64,000 bases of DNA from DAOUKH01 sp965207995 (GTDB taxonomy: Bacteria; Chloroflexota; Dehalococcoidia; SHYB01). Shown one piece after another: positions 51,929 through 60,512 of the stretch. The stretch is from NCBI GenBank assembly GCA_965207995.1, contig CBDBNG010000001.1, forward strand, positions 62,001 to 126,000. Direction: 5' to 3'. The notes below the pieces were generated by a model, which saw only the letters and a program-made list of their open reading frames with translations, was not told the origin of the DNA and did no database searches. The first letter of the stretch is position 1. Each line of letters starts with the position of its first letter. A program made the translations under genes and the position numbers.

Positions 51929-52684
51929 TCAGAAGGTGTCGGCGTCGTCGTCGAACCATTTGCGGATGAGGTTGTTGAGGGAGCCGTCCGCCTTCATGGA
52001 GCTTATGGCTTCGTTGAGCTTGGCTTTTAGGTCGGTGTCGTCCTCGCGGAGGCCGATGCCGATGCCGGAGTCGAGCGGGACGCCGGGGCCGACGACGACC
52101 AGCCGTTCGCCATGCTCGGCGATGACGGTGTGAGCGAACTCGCGGTCGACGAGGGCGGCGTCCACCTCGCCGCTGAGGACGGCCTCGATCAGCTGTCCGA
52201 CCAATTCGTATTCGACGAACGTTGCGCCGGAAGCCGACAAATAGTCGGCATGGATGGTGGCCACTTGGGCCGCGATCTTGCCGTCCACCACTTCGTCGCC
52301 GGCCCCTGCCGCTGCCAGATAGACGGACGGGATTGGCGGGATGTACGGCTGCGTGAAGTCGATGACTTCGTCCCGCTCGGCGGTGATGCTCATGCCGGCG
52401 ATGATGGTGTCGTACCTGCCGTCCATCAGGTTGCGGATGATGGTCTCCCAGGCGTTGGTGAACCACTCGCACTCCAGGTCGGCGCGGCGGCACAGCTCGT
52501 CGCCCAACTCCCGCTCGAAGCCGTCGACGTCGCCCTGGTCGTTGATGAAGTTGTAGGGAGGATAGGCGCCCTCGGTTCCCATCCGGACGGTGCCGTCACC
52601 GACGCACGAGGTCAGGAGGACAACCACGGCGGCCAATGCCGCCGCGGCGAGGACATATCTCCACACGTTCAGCCGCTTGCCCAT
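51929..52684 (-). CDS. amino-acid-type ABC substrate-binding lipoprotein (SBP_bac_3)
   Basis: 251 residues from ATG 52684; in-frame starts up to GTG 52717 are possible. Signal MGKRLNVWR plus a hydrophobic core and lipobox LTSC. Family-3 marks: MGTEGAYPPYNFIND, DGFERELGDELCRR, NLMDGRYDTIIAGMSIT (usual GMSIT), DFTQPYIPP. This protein would deliver a polar amino acid to an ABC permease, but no permease or ATPase gene is adjacent, so it is an orphan here. Confidence 0.9.
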   Translation of the reverse strand: MGKRLNVWRYVLAAAALAAVVVLLTSCVGDGTVRMGTEGAYPPYNFINDQGDVDGFERELGDELCRRADLECEWFTNAWETIIRNLMDGRYDTIIAGMSITAERDEVIDFTQPYIPPIPSVYLAAAGAGDEVVDGKIAAQVATIHADYLSASGATFVEYELVGQLIEAVLSGEVDAALVDREFAHTVIAEHGERLVVVGPGVPLDSGIGIGLREDDTDLKAKLNEAISSMKADGSLNNLIRKWFDDDADTF

Positions 52685-52754
52685 CGTTGCCATACCGGGC
52701 ATCGCGTCACCGCCCACATCTCGGATGGAGAGATTCTACCCGACCGGCGGGGCC

Positions 52755-54068
52755 CTACGGGTCGCGGCCTTGTTCGCCGCGCCCCCACATGGGGTGGCGG
52801 AACGACGGGTTGGCGTCCGCATGCCACGAGCGTTGCACCGGCGCCGCTACGGCCTCCGCCAACTCCGCCATTGGTGCGGGAGACTGCTTCCGCATCGGCC
52901 AACTCGATCCCAGGGCGTTCAAATGGTGCGCCAAGTCCAGAAGCGCCGCCAAATTGTGCACCGGCAGGAGGTCGTCGATGTACGGGGCCGCGGCCCGCAT
53001 CCCCTGAGTTAATGGCTCATACTCCGCGCTTCCCGCCAGCGGGTTCAGCCAGATCAAGCGCCGGCAACTCCGCCGCAGACGCGCCATCTCGTCGCTCAGC
53101 GCGCCGGGATCGCCGCGGTCCCAGCCGTCGGAGACGATGAGGACGATGGAGCCCCAGCCCAACGACCGGCGCGCCCACTTGAAGTTGAACTCCTTGAGCG
53201 CCGCCCCGATGCGCGTCCCGCCCGACCAGTCGGGGACCGCCTTGGCGACGTCGGCGACAGCCTGGTCGATGTCCCGCCGCCCCAACTGCTTGGTTACGCG
53301 GGTGAGCCGTGTCGCGAACAGAAAGGCCTCGACATGGTTCTCCAGCCCTCCGTAGAGGCTGTGGATGAAGTGGAGCAACATCCGCGTGTAGCGCTCCATC
53401 GAGCCGCTCACGTCGCAGATCACGACGAGCCGGCGCGGCTTCTCCTTCCGCCGCCGGCGCTTTAGGTGGAGGAGCTCGCCACCCGACTGCGTGCTCTCCC
53501 GCAACGTCCGGCGCAGGTCGAGCCACGGGCCCCTTCCCCGCTCCTTGCGCCGGGCGCGCCGGACGCCGGGGTTCCAGTCGAGCGAGGCTAGGAACAGCCT
53601 TGCTTGGGCCATCTCGCCCGGAGTGAACTCCGCGAAGTCCTTCTGGCGCAGCACCTCGCGCACGCTGAAGGTCTGCGTCAGGTCGATCCGGTCGTAGCCC
53701 TCTTCTGAGTCCGCTTCCTCCGCATTCGAGCCGGCATCCGACTGCCCCAGCGGAGGCGGTCCCGCCTCGACCCTGCGGTAGCGGCGCTGCTCGCCCATCG
53801 AGCGCAGGTCGAGCGACGACATCCTGTCCTTGCGTTGACGCCAGAAGACGTCGAAGGCCTCGTCGAAGACGGGAAGGTCTTCCCTGCGGTGGACCAGGAG
53901 GGTGCGCAGCGCCGCCCGGACGTCCGCGCGGCGCGAGACGCCGATCTCTTCCAGCACGCGGATTGCGTCGAGCATCCGTCCAGAGTGGACGTCGAGGCCG
54001 AGGCGGCGCAGGAGGCGGCCGAAGAGCAGGAGGTTGTGGAGGAGGTGGCCGGCTTCGCCGCTAGCCAC
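52755..54068 (-). CDS. coxE: VWA-domain protein of the CoxE type
   Basis: 437 residues from GTG 54068, which overlaps the MoxR stop by 8 bases; the frame to 54209 is rejected. A variable helical N-terminal region (1-210) precedes a VWA domain with MIDAS motif DVSGSM (219-224), TRLTRVTKQ, and SDGWDRGDPG. With the MoxR ATPase it should act in maturation of the molybdenum dehydrogenase, as CoxD/CoxE do in Oligotropha where they help assemble the Cu-Mo centre. For a form II enzyme the exact task is unknown. Confidence 0.9.
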   Translation of the reverse strand: MASGEAGHLLHNLLLFGRLLRRLGLDVHSGRMLDAIRVLEEIGVSRRADVRAALRTLLVHRREDLPVFDEAFDVFWRQRKDRMSSLDLRSMGEQRRYRRVEAGPPPLGQSDAGSNAEEADSEEGYDRIDLTQTFSVREVLRQKDFAEFTPGEMAQARLFLASLDWNPGVRRARRKERGRGPWLDLRRTLRESTQSGGELLHLKRRRRKEKPRRLVVICDVSGSMERYTRMLLHFIHSLYGGLENHVEAFLFATRLTRVTKQLGRRDIDQAVADVAKAVPDWSGGTRIGAALKEFNFKWARRSLGWGSIVLIVSDGWDRGDPGALSDEMARLRRSCRRLIWLNPLAGSAEYEPLTQGMRAAAPYIDDLLPVHNLAALLDLAHHLNALGSSWPMRKQSPAPMAELAEAVAAPVQRSWHADANPSFRHPMWGRGEQGRDP

Positions 54069-54996
54069 GCCGGCCCCCGCGCCGGATCCCGCGGTGCAGC
54101 GCGCGGTTGAGGATCGCCCGGGTCTGCTCGCCGCGCACCGCCTGGACGTCCTCGCGGTACTTGAGCATGACGCCGAGGGTGTCGTCGATGACCGACGGGC
54201 TGAGCTCACGCTCGTTCAGGCTCACCAGGGCCGCCGTCCAGTCGAGCGTCTCGGCGACGCCGGGCACCTTGTACAGCTCCGTTCCCCGAAGCTCTTGGAC
54301 GAAGGCGGTGACCTGCTCCGCCAGCTTCTGCTCGGCCTCAGGGACCTTGCTGCGCACGATCTGCATTTCCTTCTGGAGGTCGGGGTAGTCGATCCAGTAG
54401 TAGAGGCAGCGGCGCTTCAGCGCGTCGTGTATTTCGCGCGTCCGGTTCGAGGTGATTACGACGATCGGCGGCTCGTCCGCCGTGTAGGTGCCCACTTCCG
54501 GGACGGTGATCTGGAAGTCGGCGAGCATCTCCAGGAGGTAGCCCTCGAACTCTTCGTCGGCGCGGTCGAGCTCGTCGATTAGGAGGACGGTCGGGCCTGA
54601 GCCCTCAAGCGCCTGCAGGAGCGGCCGCTTGATGAGGAACTCTTCGCTAAAGAGCTCGCGTTCGGCGTCCTTCCGGTCTACGCCGCCCTCGGCTTCGAGC
54701 AGGCGGATGTGCAGCAGCTGGCGCGAGTAGTTCCACTCGTAGACCGCCTGGGTGACGTCCAGCCCCTCGTAGCACTGGAGCCGGATGAGGCGAGCCCCGA
54801 GCGCGGAGGCGAGGGCGCGCGCGACTTCCGTCTTGCCGACGCCGGCCTCGCCTTCGAGGAAAAGCGGACGCCGCAGCCGCAAGGCGAGGTAGATGGACAT
54901 CGCCAAGGCGCGGTCGGCGACGTACAACTCCTTCTGCAGCGTCGCCTGCAGGGCGTCGACCGACGCCGGCATGGAGGCGGTGGGCGTTTGCGTCAA
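54061..54996 (-). CDS. coxD: MoxR-family AAA+ ATPase (CoxD-like)
   Basis: 311 residues. Walker A GEAGVGKT (49-56), CYEGLDVTQAVYEWNY, Walker B LLIDELDRAD, sensor I ITSNRTREI, and a C-terminal lid. CYEGLD and EWNY are characteristic of the CoxD-like MoxR group. It works with the VWA partner encoded next. It lies 28 bases after coxM in the same direction. Confidence 0.93.
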   Translation of the reverse strand: MTQTPTASMPASVDALQATLQKELYVADRALAMSIYLALRLRRPLFLEGEAGVGKTEVARALASALGARLIRLQCYEGLDVTQAVYEWNYSRQLLHIRLLEAEGGVDRKDAERELFSEEFLIKRPLLQALEGSGPTVLLIDELDRADEEFEGYLLEMLADFQITVPEVGTYTADEPPIVVITSNRTREIHDALKRRCLYYWIDYPDLQKEMQIVRSKVPEAEQKLAEQVTAFVQELRGTELYKVPGVAETLDWTAALVSLNERELSPSVIDDTLGVMLKYREDVQAVRGEQTRAILNRALHRGIRRGGRRG

Positions 54997-55024
54997 GGTC
55001 AGCGACCTTCTTGCAACGGAAGCC

Positions 55025-55891
55025 CTAGCCCGCCCGCGCGGCGGCGGCCGCGATGGCGCGGCGCACGTAGACTTCGGCCATGGCCTTACGGTAGTCCGCC
55101 GAGGCGAAGATGTCGCTCATCGGGTCGCCGCCGAGGTCGTTCGCTACGGCCGCCGCGGCCGCGTCGAGCGCCGCACTGCCCAAGTCCGACCCCACCAGCG
55201 CCTGCTCGACGGACGTGGCCCGTACCGGTGTCGCCTCGACGCCACCGACGACGACGCTCGCTGATGAACATCGGCCACCGTCGACGGACACGATCGCCGC
55301 CGCTCCGACCACCGCGTAGCGGGAGGCCGGGTGGGGGAACTTGACGTAAGCCGAGCCGGAGCCGGACGGGACGGCGGGGACCGACACGCTGGTGAGGATC
55401 TCGTTCTCTTCGAGTACGTTCTCCAGCAGGCCCGTCGTGAAGTCGGACGCCGCGATGCCGCGCTCGCCGCCGGGGCCGGTGACGTTGAACGTGGCGCCCA
55501 GCGCCTGCAGCGCGGTCGGCGGGTCGGAGGCGGGGTCGCCGTGGGTGACGTTTCCGCCGATGGTGCCGCGGTTGCGCACGGCGGGGTCTCCCACCACGCC
55601 CGCCGCCTCGGCGAGGAGCGGGGCGCGCTCCCGCACGAGGCCGGACGCGGCGATCTCCGCGTGCGTGGTCAATGCGCCGATGGAGAGGCCGTCGCCGTCG
55701 GCGGTGACGCCCTTCAGGGCGTCGATGTGGCCGATGTCGACGAGCACCACAGGCCCGGCGAGCCGCAGCTTCATCAACGGGATGAGGCTATGCCCGCCGG
55801 CGAGCAGCTTGGCGCCCTCGTTGCCGGCGAGCGCCTGCACCGCCTCGGCCACCGAGTTGGCGCGTTGGTAGGTTGTCTGTGCCGGATACAT
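55025..55891 (-). CDS. coxM: molybdenum hydroxylase FAD-binding subunit (CoxM-like)
   Basis: 288 residues. FAD motifs LAGGHSLIPLMKLR (31-44) and NRGTIGGNVTHGDPASDPP, then a C-terminal CO_deh_flav domain (KFPHPASRYAVVG). It carries electrons from the 2Fe-2S subunit to the acceptor. It begins 2 bases after coxL stops, so the subunits are translated together. Confidence 0.93.
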   Translation of the reverse strand: MYPAQTTYQRANSVAEAVQALAGNEGAKLLAGGHSLIPLMKLRLAGPVVLVDIGHIDALKGVTADGDGLSIGALTTHAEIAASGLVRERAPLLAEAAGVVGDPAVRNRGTIGGNVTHGDPASDPPTALQALGATFNVTGPGGERGIAASDFTTGLLENVLEENEILTSVSVPAVPSGSGSAYVKFPHPASRYAVVGAAAIVSVDGGRCSSASVVVGGVEATPVRATSVEQALVGSDLGSAALDAAAAAVANDLGGDPMSDIFASADYRKAMAEVYVRRAIAAAAARAG

Positions 55892-55893
55892 GC

Positions 55894-58248
55894 CTAGCCT
55901 CCGTTCCGCGCGTCGCCGATCGCCCGCCAGACCTTCTCCGGCGTCAACGGCATGTCGATAGCGGTAACCCCGAGCGGCCGCAGGGCGTCCATGACGGCGT
56001 TATAGACCGTAGGCGTGGACGCGATGGTGCCGGCCTCGCCGACGCCTTTCACGCCCAACGGATGGTGCGGCGAGGGCGTCGTGTTCGACTGCACCTCGAT
56101 GTCGGGCAGCGCGTCGGCGCGCGGGAGGGCGTAGTCGAGCATCGTTCCCGTGAGGAGCTGACCGTCGTCGTCGTAGACGGCGCCCTCCCACAGGGCAGGC
56201 CCGACTCCCTGGACGACGCCGCCGTGCACCTGGCCCTCCACGATCATCGGGTTGATCTGCACACCGCAGTCGTCCACCGCGTAGTAGCGCTGCAGGTCGA
56301 TCTGACCCGTCGCGGGGTCTACTTCGACCACCGCGAGGTGCGCCCCGAAGGGGTAGGTGAAGTTCGGGGGGTCGTAGAACGAGCTGGCTTCAAGGCCCGG
56401 CTCCATGCCCTCGGGCATGTTCCAGGCTACGTTTGCCATGAGCGCGATGTCCTGTATCGTCTTGTGCTGGTCGGGGGAGCCGCGGACGAAGAAGCGGCCG
56501 TCCTCGTATTCGATGTCCTCCGTGGCGGCTTCCAGGAGGTGGGCCGCGAGGGCCTTCGATTTCTCCTTGACCTTGCGCGCCGCCAGCGTGACCGCGGCGC
56601 CGGAGACCACCGTCGTTCGGCTGCCGTAGGTGCCCCAGCCCATTGGGGTGAGGTCGGTGTCGCCGTGGATGACTTCGACGTCGTCCACATCCACGCCGAC
56701 TTCCTCGGCGATGATCTGGGCGAAGGTCGTCTCCTCTCCCTGGCCGTGCGGCGAGGAGCCGACCATCACGTTCACCTTGCCCGTAGGGTGGAAGCGGACG
56801 ATGGCGCTCTCCCAGAGACCTCCCTGGAAGCCGACCGCGCCCGCGACCTGTGAAGGGCCAAGGCCGCAGATTTCGACGTAGGTGGAGACGCCGATGCCGA
56901 CGCAGCGGCCCTCCTCCCGCGCCTTCGCCTGGTCGGCGCGTAGGGATTCGTAGCCGGCGGCGCTAAGGCAGGCGTCGAGCGTGGCCTCGTAGTCGCCGCT
57001 GTCGTAGGTGATGCCGGTGGCGACGTCGTGGCCGTTCTCGAACTTGGGGATCAGGTTCTTGCGGCGCACCTCCGTGGGGTCCATCTCCAGCCGCGCGGCG
57101 AGCAGGTCGACGAGGCGCTCGATCAGCATCGTCGCTTCGGGACGGCCCGCGCCGCGGTAGGCGTCGACGGGCGTGCCGTTGTTGAAGACGCCGTAGACGG
57201 TCCCGCCGATGTTGGCGATGTCGTAGGCGCCCGAGTACATCAGGCCGTGGAGGATCGTCGGCACGCCAGGAGCCGCGGTCGAGAGGTAGCCGCCGAGACC
57301 GGCGTAGACGGTGGTGCGGAGGCCGGTGATCTTGCCGTCGGCCGTGGCCGCCATCTCGACCTCTTCGATGTGGTCGCGGCCTTGAGTCGTGATCTGGTAG
57401 TTCTCGCTCCGCGTCTCGGTCCATTTCACCGGCACGCCCAGGCGCATCGAGCAGAACGACGCGATCGCCTCGTCGGCGTAGTAGGGGATCTTGCTTCCGA
57501 AACCGCCGCCGACCTCCGGCGCGATCACGCGGACCTTGTGTTCGGGGACGCCGGTCACGACGGAGGTCAGGAAGCGGGCGATGTGGGGGTTCTGCGACGT
57601 GCTCCAGAGCGTGAGGTCGCCGGTGATGCCGACCCACTGCGCGATGGCCGAGCGGGGCTCCATGGGGTTTGCGATCAGCCGCGGGAGGGTGATGGTGTCG
57701 CTCACGGTGACGTCGGCTTCGGCGAAGGCCGCGTCGGCGTCGCCGCCGGCCACCGCCCAGGTGAAGGCGATGTTGTTCGGGACGTCGTCGTGGAGCTTCG
57801 GCGCGCCGTCCTGGGCGGCTGCCTTTGGGTTAATGATGGCATCGAGCGGCTCGTAGTCGACCTCGATGTGCTCCAGCGCGTCCTCGGCTGCGTAGCGGGA
57901 CTGGGCGACCACCACCGCGACGGCGTCGCCGACGTAGCGGACGCGGTCTTTGGCGATGGCGGGATGCGCCGGCGTCTTGAGGTCGGAGTTGGGGATGAGC
58001 CAGGCGCACGGGAGGGGGTTGAGCACCCCGTCCGTGTCCTCGCCCGTGTAGACGGCGAGGACTCCGGGTTGGGCCGCGGCGCCGTCGGTGTCGATGGACT
58101 TGATGTTGGCGTGGGCGTAGGGGCTGCGGAGGATGGCCGCGTGCACCATCCCGGGCAGGGTGATGTCGTCGGTGTACGAGGCCCGCCCCGTGATGAGGCG
58201 CGGGTCTTCACGGCGGCGGATGCCGGAACTGAATACGCGTGTGGTCAT
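55894..58248 (-). CDS. coxL: molybdopterin-binding large subunit, CO-dehydrogenase-like form II
   Basis: 784 residues. The xanthine-oxidase family active-site loop reads AYRGAGR (363-369), the form II signature; form I CO dehydrogenase has AYRCSFR with the Cu-binding Cys. True CO oxidation is therefore unlikely. Other marks: APEVGGGFGSKIPYY (245-257, pterin binding), SSPHGQGEETTFAQI, and the catalytic Glu in GVKGVGEAGTIAS near the C-terminus. It probably hydroxylates an aromatic, aldehyde or purine-like substrate. Confidence 0.93.
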   Translation of the reverse strand: MTTRVFSSGIRRREDPRLITGRASYTDDITLPGMVHAAILRSPYAHANIKSIDTDGAAAQPGVLAVYTGEDTDGVLNPLPCAWLIPNSDLKTPAHPAIAKDRVRYVGDAVAVVVAQSRYAAEDALEHIEVDYEPLDAIINPKAAAQDGAPKLHDDVPNNIAFTWAVAGGDADAAFAEADVTVSDTITLPRLIANPMEPRSAIAQWVGITGDLTLWSTSQNPHIARFLTSVVTGVPEHKVRVIAPEVGGGFGSKIPYYADEAIASFCSMRLGVPVKWTETRSENYQITTQGRDHIEEVEMAATADGKITGLRTTVYAGLGGYLSTAAPGVPTILHGLMYSGAYDIANIGGTVYGVFNNGTPVDAYRGAGRPEATMLIERLVDLLAARLEMDPTEVRRKNLIPKFENGHDVATGITYDSGDYEATLDACLSAAGYESLRADQAKAREEGRCVGIGVSTYVEICGLGPSQVAGAVGFQGGLWESAIVRFHPTGKVNVMVGSSPHGQGEETTFAQIIAEEVGVDVDDVEVIHGDTDLTPMGWGTYGSRTTVVSGAAVTLAARKVKEKSKALAAHLLEAATEDIEYEDGRFFVRGSPDQHKTIQDIALMANVAWNMPEGMEPGLEASSFYDPPNFTYPFGAHLAVVEVDPATGQIDLQRYYAVDDCGVQINPMIVEGQVHGGVVQGVGPALWEGAVYDDDGQLLTGTMLDYALPRADALPDIEVQSNTTPSPHHPLGVKGVGEAGTIASTPTVYNAVMDALRPLGVTAIDMPLTPEKVWRAIGDARNGG

Positions 58249-58251
58249 GGC

Positions 58252-58728
58252 CTAACTCCCTCCCATGGCGCCGGCGGCCTCTTCGACCGCCCGCACGATG
58301 TTCTGGTAGCCCGTGCAACGGCAGATGTTGCCTTCCAGGCCGTGGCGGATCTCCTCGCGTGTGGGCGAGGGGTTCGTCCGCAGCAGCTCCTCCGCCGCCA
58401 TGATCATGCCCGGCGTGCAGAAGCCGCATTGCAGCCCGTGCTTGTTCCAGAACGCCTCCTGCAGAGGGTGCAGTCCGTCGTCGCCGGCAAGCCCTTCGAT
58501 CGTTCTGACCGAGGAGCCCGACGCCTGAACCGTGAGCACCGTGCACGCCTTCGCCGATGCGCCGTCGAGCTGCACGGTGCAGGTGCCGCACTGGCTGGTG
58601 TCGCACCCGACCTTTGTCCCCGTCAGTCCCGCGTTCTCACGAATGAAGTGCACGAGCAGCTGACGGGGCTCGACCTCGCCGCTGTAAGACCGTCCGTTGA
58701 TGGTGATTTCTACCGGAACTCCCGCCAT
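58252..58728 (-). CDS. coxS: 2Fe-2S subunit of molybdenum hydroxylase (CoxS-like)
   Basis: 158 residues from ATG 58728; the frame to 59499 overlaps coxG. Plant-ferredoxin-type cluster Cys42, 47, 50 and 62 (GCDTSQCGTCTVQ), and the second cluster Cys101, 104, 136 and 138 (CGFCTPGM, ICRCTGY). It is the first gene of the leftward coxS-L-M-D-E operon and lies divergent from coxG, 132 bases apart. Confidence 0.95.
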   Translation of the reverse strand: MAGVPVEITINGRSYSGEVEPRQLLVHFIRENAGLTGTKVGCDTSQCGTCTVQLDGASAKACTVLTVQASGSSVRTIEGLAGDDGLHPLQEAFWNKHGLQCGFCTPGMIMAAEELLRTNPSPTREEIRHGLEGNICRCTGYQNIVRAVEEAAGAMGGS

Positions 58729-58848
58729 GCTTCGCCTCCCGTTGCCGCTTGGGATTCGCGCACGCGCGCCTTGATAGCGCGGAGTGTAGCAGATACGGCC
58801 CGTTCGAGGCAGTCCGCCGCGACCCTCGCGCGGCCCTGCGTCCCCTGC

Positions 58849-58854
58849 TACAGT
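58849..58854 (+). promoter_or_regulatory. possible -10 of coxG (leaderless)
   Basis: TACAGT ends 6 bases before ATG 58861, so the transcript would start at or next to the ATG. No Shine-Dalgarno is visible in the bases between. The -35 region is poor. Confidence 0.3.
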
Positions 58855-58860
58855 GCCTGC

Positions 58861-59304
58861 ATGAAGCTCGACGGCAGCTACCGCTTCGACATCCCCCGCG
58901 AACGGCTGTGGGAGACGCTCATGGACCCGGGCGCGGTGCGGGAGTGCGTGCCGGGTGTCCGGTCGTTCGACACTCTTGCGCCGGACCACTACGAGATCGA
59001 GGTGTCGGTGCGCGTTGGCGTCGTCTCCGGCTCCTACAAGGCGACGTTGGAGGTGGTGGAGAAGACGGCGCCGTCGTCCTACCGGATGGTGGTGCAGGGC
59101 TCCGGGGCGCGCACGAACGTCAGGGGTGAGGGCGGGGTCGTCCTCACGGCGAAGGAGGACGGGGCGACGACGCTCAGCTTCGACGGCGACGTACAGGTGA
59201 CGGGCGTGCTGGCGCGGGCCGGCCAACGCTTGATGTCTAACGTCGCCAAGACGCAGATCGACCGCTTCTTCCAGTGCCTCGAGTCCAAGGCGGCGGGGGC
59301 GTGA
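58861..59304 (+). CDS. coxG: CoxG-like SRPBCC protein
   Basis: 147 residues. MKLDGSYRFDIPRERLWETL opens the SRPBCC fold; DPGAVRECVPGV is the CoxG motif, and the last helix contains AGQRLMSNVAKTQIDRFFQCL. In Oligotropha CoxG recruits CO dehydrogenase to the membrane through a C-terminal hydrophobic tail. That tail is missing here, so the protein may act in the cytoplasm as a binding or assembly factor. Confidence 0.92.
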   Translation: MKLDGSYRFDIPRERLWETLMDPGAVRECVPGVRSFDTLAPDHYEIEVSVRVGVVSGSYKATLEVVEKTAPSSYRMVVQGSGARTNVRGEGGVVLTAKEDGATTLSFDGDVQVTGVLARAGQRLMSNVAKTQIDRFFQCLESKAAGA

Positions 59305-59338
59305 CGCCGCGGAGAGTGCTCGCGAGGCCCCCCTTCGG

Positions 59339-60484
59339 ATGAAGGCGAATGGCACATACGACGTCATCGTCGTGGGCGTCGGCGGCATGGGCTCGGCGAC
59401 GGTGTACGAGGTGGCGAGCCGCGGCCTGCGCGTGCTGGGACTTGAACGCTTCGACATTCCGAACGACTTCGGTTCGTCGCACGGCGTGAGCCGGATCATC
59501 CGGCTGGCCTACTTCGAGCACCCTTCGTACGTGCCGTTGCTGCGGCGCTCCTACGAGCGTTGGCGCGAGTTGGAAGCGGCGAGCGGGGAGCAGCTGCTTC
59601 ACGTCGTCGGCTCCCTGGACACAGGGCCAGAGAACGGCGAGGTGGTCAAGGGCTCCCTTCGCTCCTGTGGGGAGCACGATCTGCCCCACGAGCCGCTCAC
59701 AAGCGCGGAAGTGGCGCGCCGGTTTCCCGGCTGCCGGTTGCCGGAGGGTTGGATGGGTGTCTACCAGCCCGACGGCGGCTTCCTGCTTTCGGAGCGGTGC
59801 ATCGTGAACCACGTCAGCGCCGCGTTAGAGCGCGGGGCCGACGTGCGGGCCCGTGAGGCGGTGTTGGAGTGGAGTAGCAGCGGCAGCGGCGTGCGAGTCG
59901 AGACGGCTCGTGGGTCGTATGAGGCGGGATCGTTAGTGATCAGCGCCGGCGCGTGGACGGGCCCGCTAGTGCCGTCCTTGGACCGCCTGCTGACGCCGGA
60001 GCGCCAGGTGATGGGGTGGTTCCAGCCGCTCCGGCCGGAGCTTTATGCGCCCGGCGCGCTCCCGGTCGTGATCGGCGAATTCGAGGAGGGGAACTACTAT
60101 TCCTTCCCGGTGTTCGGCGTGCCGGGTTTCAAGATCGGCAAGTTCCACCACCTCAATGAGGCGACGACCGCCGAGGACCTAGACAGGAACTGCCGGGACG
60201 ATGATGAAGCGGCCCTGCGTCAGGCGGTCGCCCGCTATTTCCCCGACGCGAACGGGCCGACGATGGCCTTGAAGGCCTGCATGTTCACCAACTCGCCCGA
60301 CGAGCACTTCATCATCGACGCGCTCCCCGGCTCTCCGAACGTCTTCTTCGCCGCCGGGTTTTCCGGGCACGGCTTCAAGTTCTGCAGCGTCGTAGGAGAG
60401 ATCATGGCCGACCTCGCCACGCAGGGCGAGACGGCCCACGATATCTCGCTTCTGCGCCTCGACCGTTTCCGGTCAGGTGCCTGA
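59339..60484 (+). CDS. sarcosine oxidase/N-methyltryptophan oxidase-like flavoenzyme
   Basis: 381 residues. VVGVGGMGSATVYE dinucleotide fold (11-24), SSHGVSRIIRLAY, and Cys314 in ACMFTNSPDEHF, the residue that binds FAD covalently in monomeric sarcosine oxidase and SolA; GFSGHGFKF completes the site. It demethylates an N-methyl amino acid with O2, yielding formaldehyde and H2O2. It begins 34 bases after coxG in the same direction. Confidence 0.92.
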   Translation: MKANGTYDVIVVGVGGMGSATVYEVASRGLRVLGLERFDIPNDFGSSHGVSRIIRLAYFEHPSYVPLLRRSYERWRELEAASGEQLLHVVGSLDTGPENGEVVKGSLRSCGEHDLPHEPLTSAEVARRFPGCRLPEGWMGVYQPDGGFLLSERCIVNHVSAALERGADVRAREAVLEWSSSGSGVRVETARGSYEAGSLVISAGAWTGPLVPSLDRLLTPERQVMGWFQPLRPELYAPGALPVVIGEFEEGNYYSFPVFGVPGFKIGKFHHLNEATTAEDLDRNCRDDDEAALRQAVARYFPDANGPTMALKACMFTNSPDEHFIIDALPGSPNVFFAAGFSGHGFKFCSVVGEIMADLATQGETAHDISLLRLDRFRSGA

Positions 60485-60512
60485 AGCCCCGGTCTTCCTG
60501 CCGGCAGCCTCC

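Noticed and set aside
55894..58248. Aerobic CO dehydrogenase (form I)
   Set aside because: The active-site loop is AYRGAGR rather than AYRCSFR; the copper-binding Cys is absent.
57028..59304. Rightward 758-codon frame antisense to coxL and running into coxG
   Set aside because: Only its last 147 codons (coxG from 58861) carry a real domain; the rest mirrors coxL and coxS.
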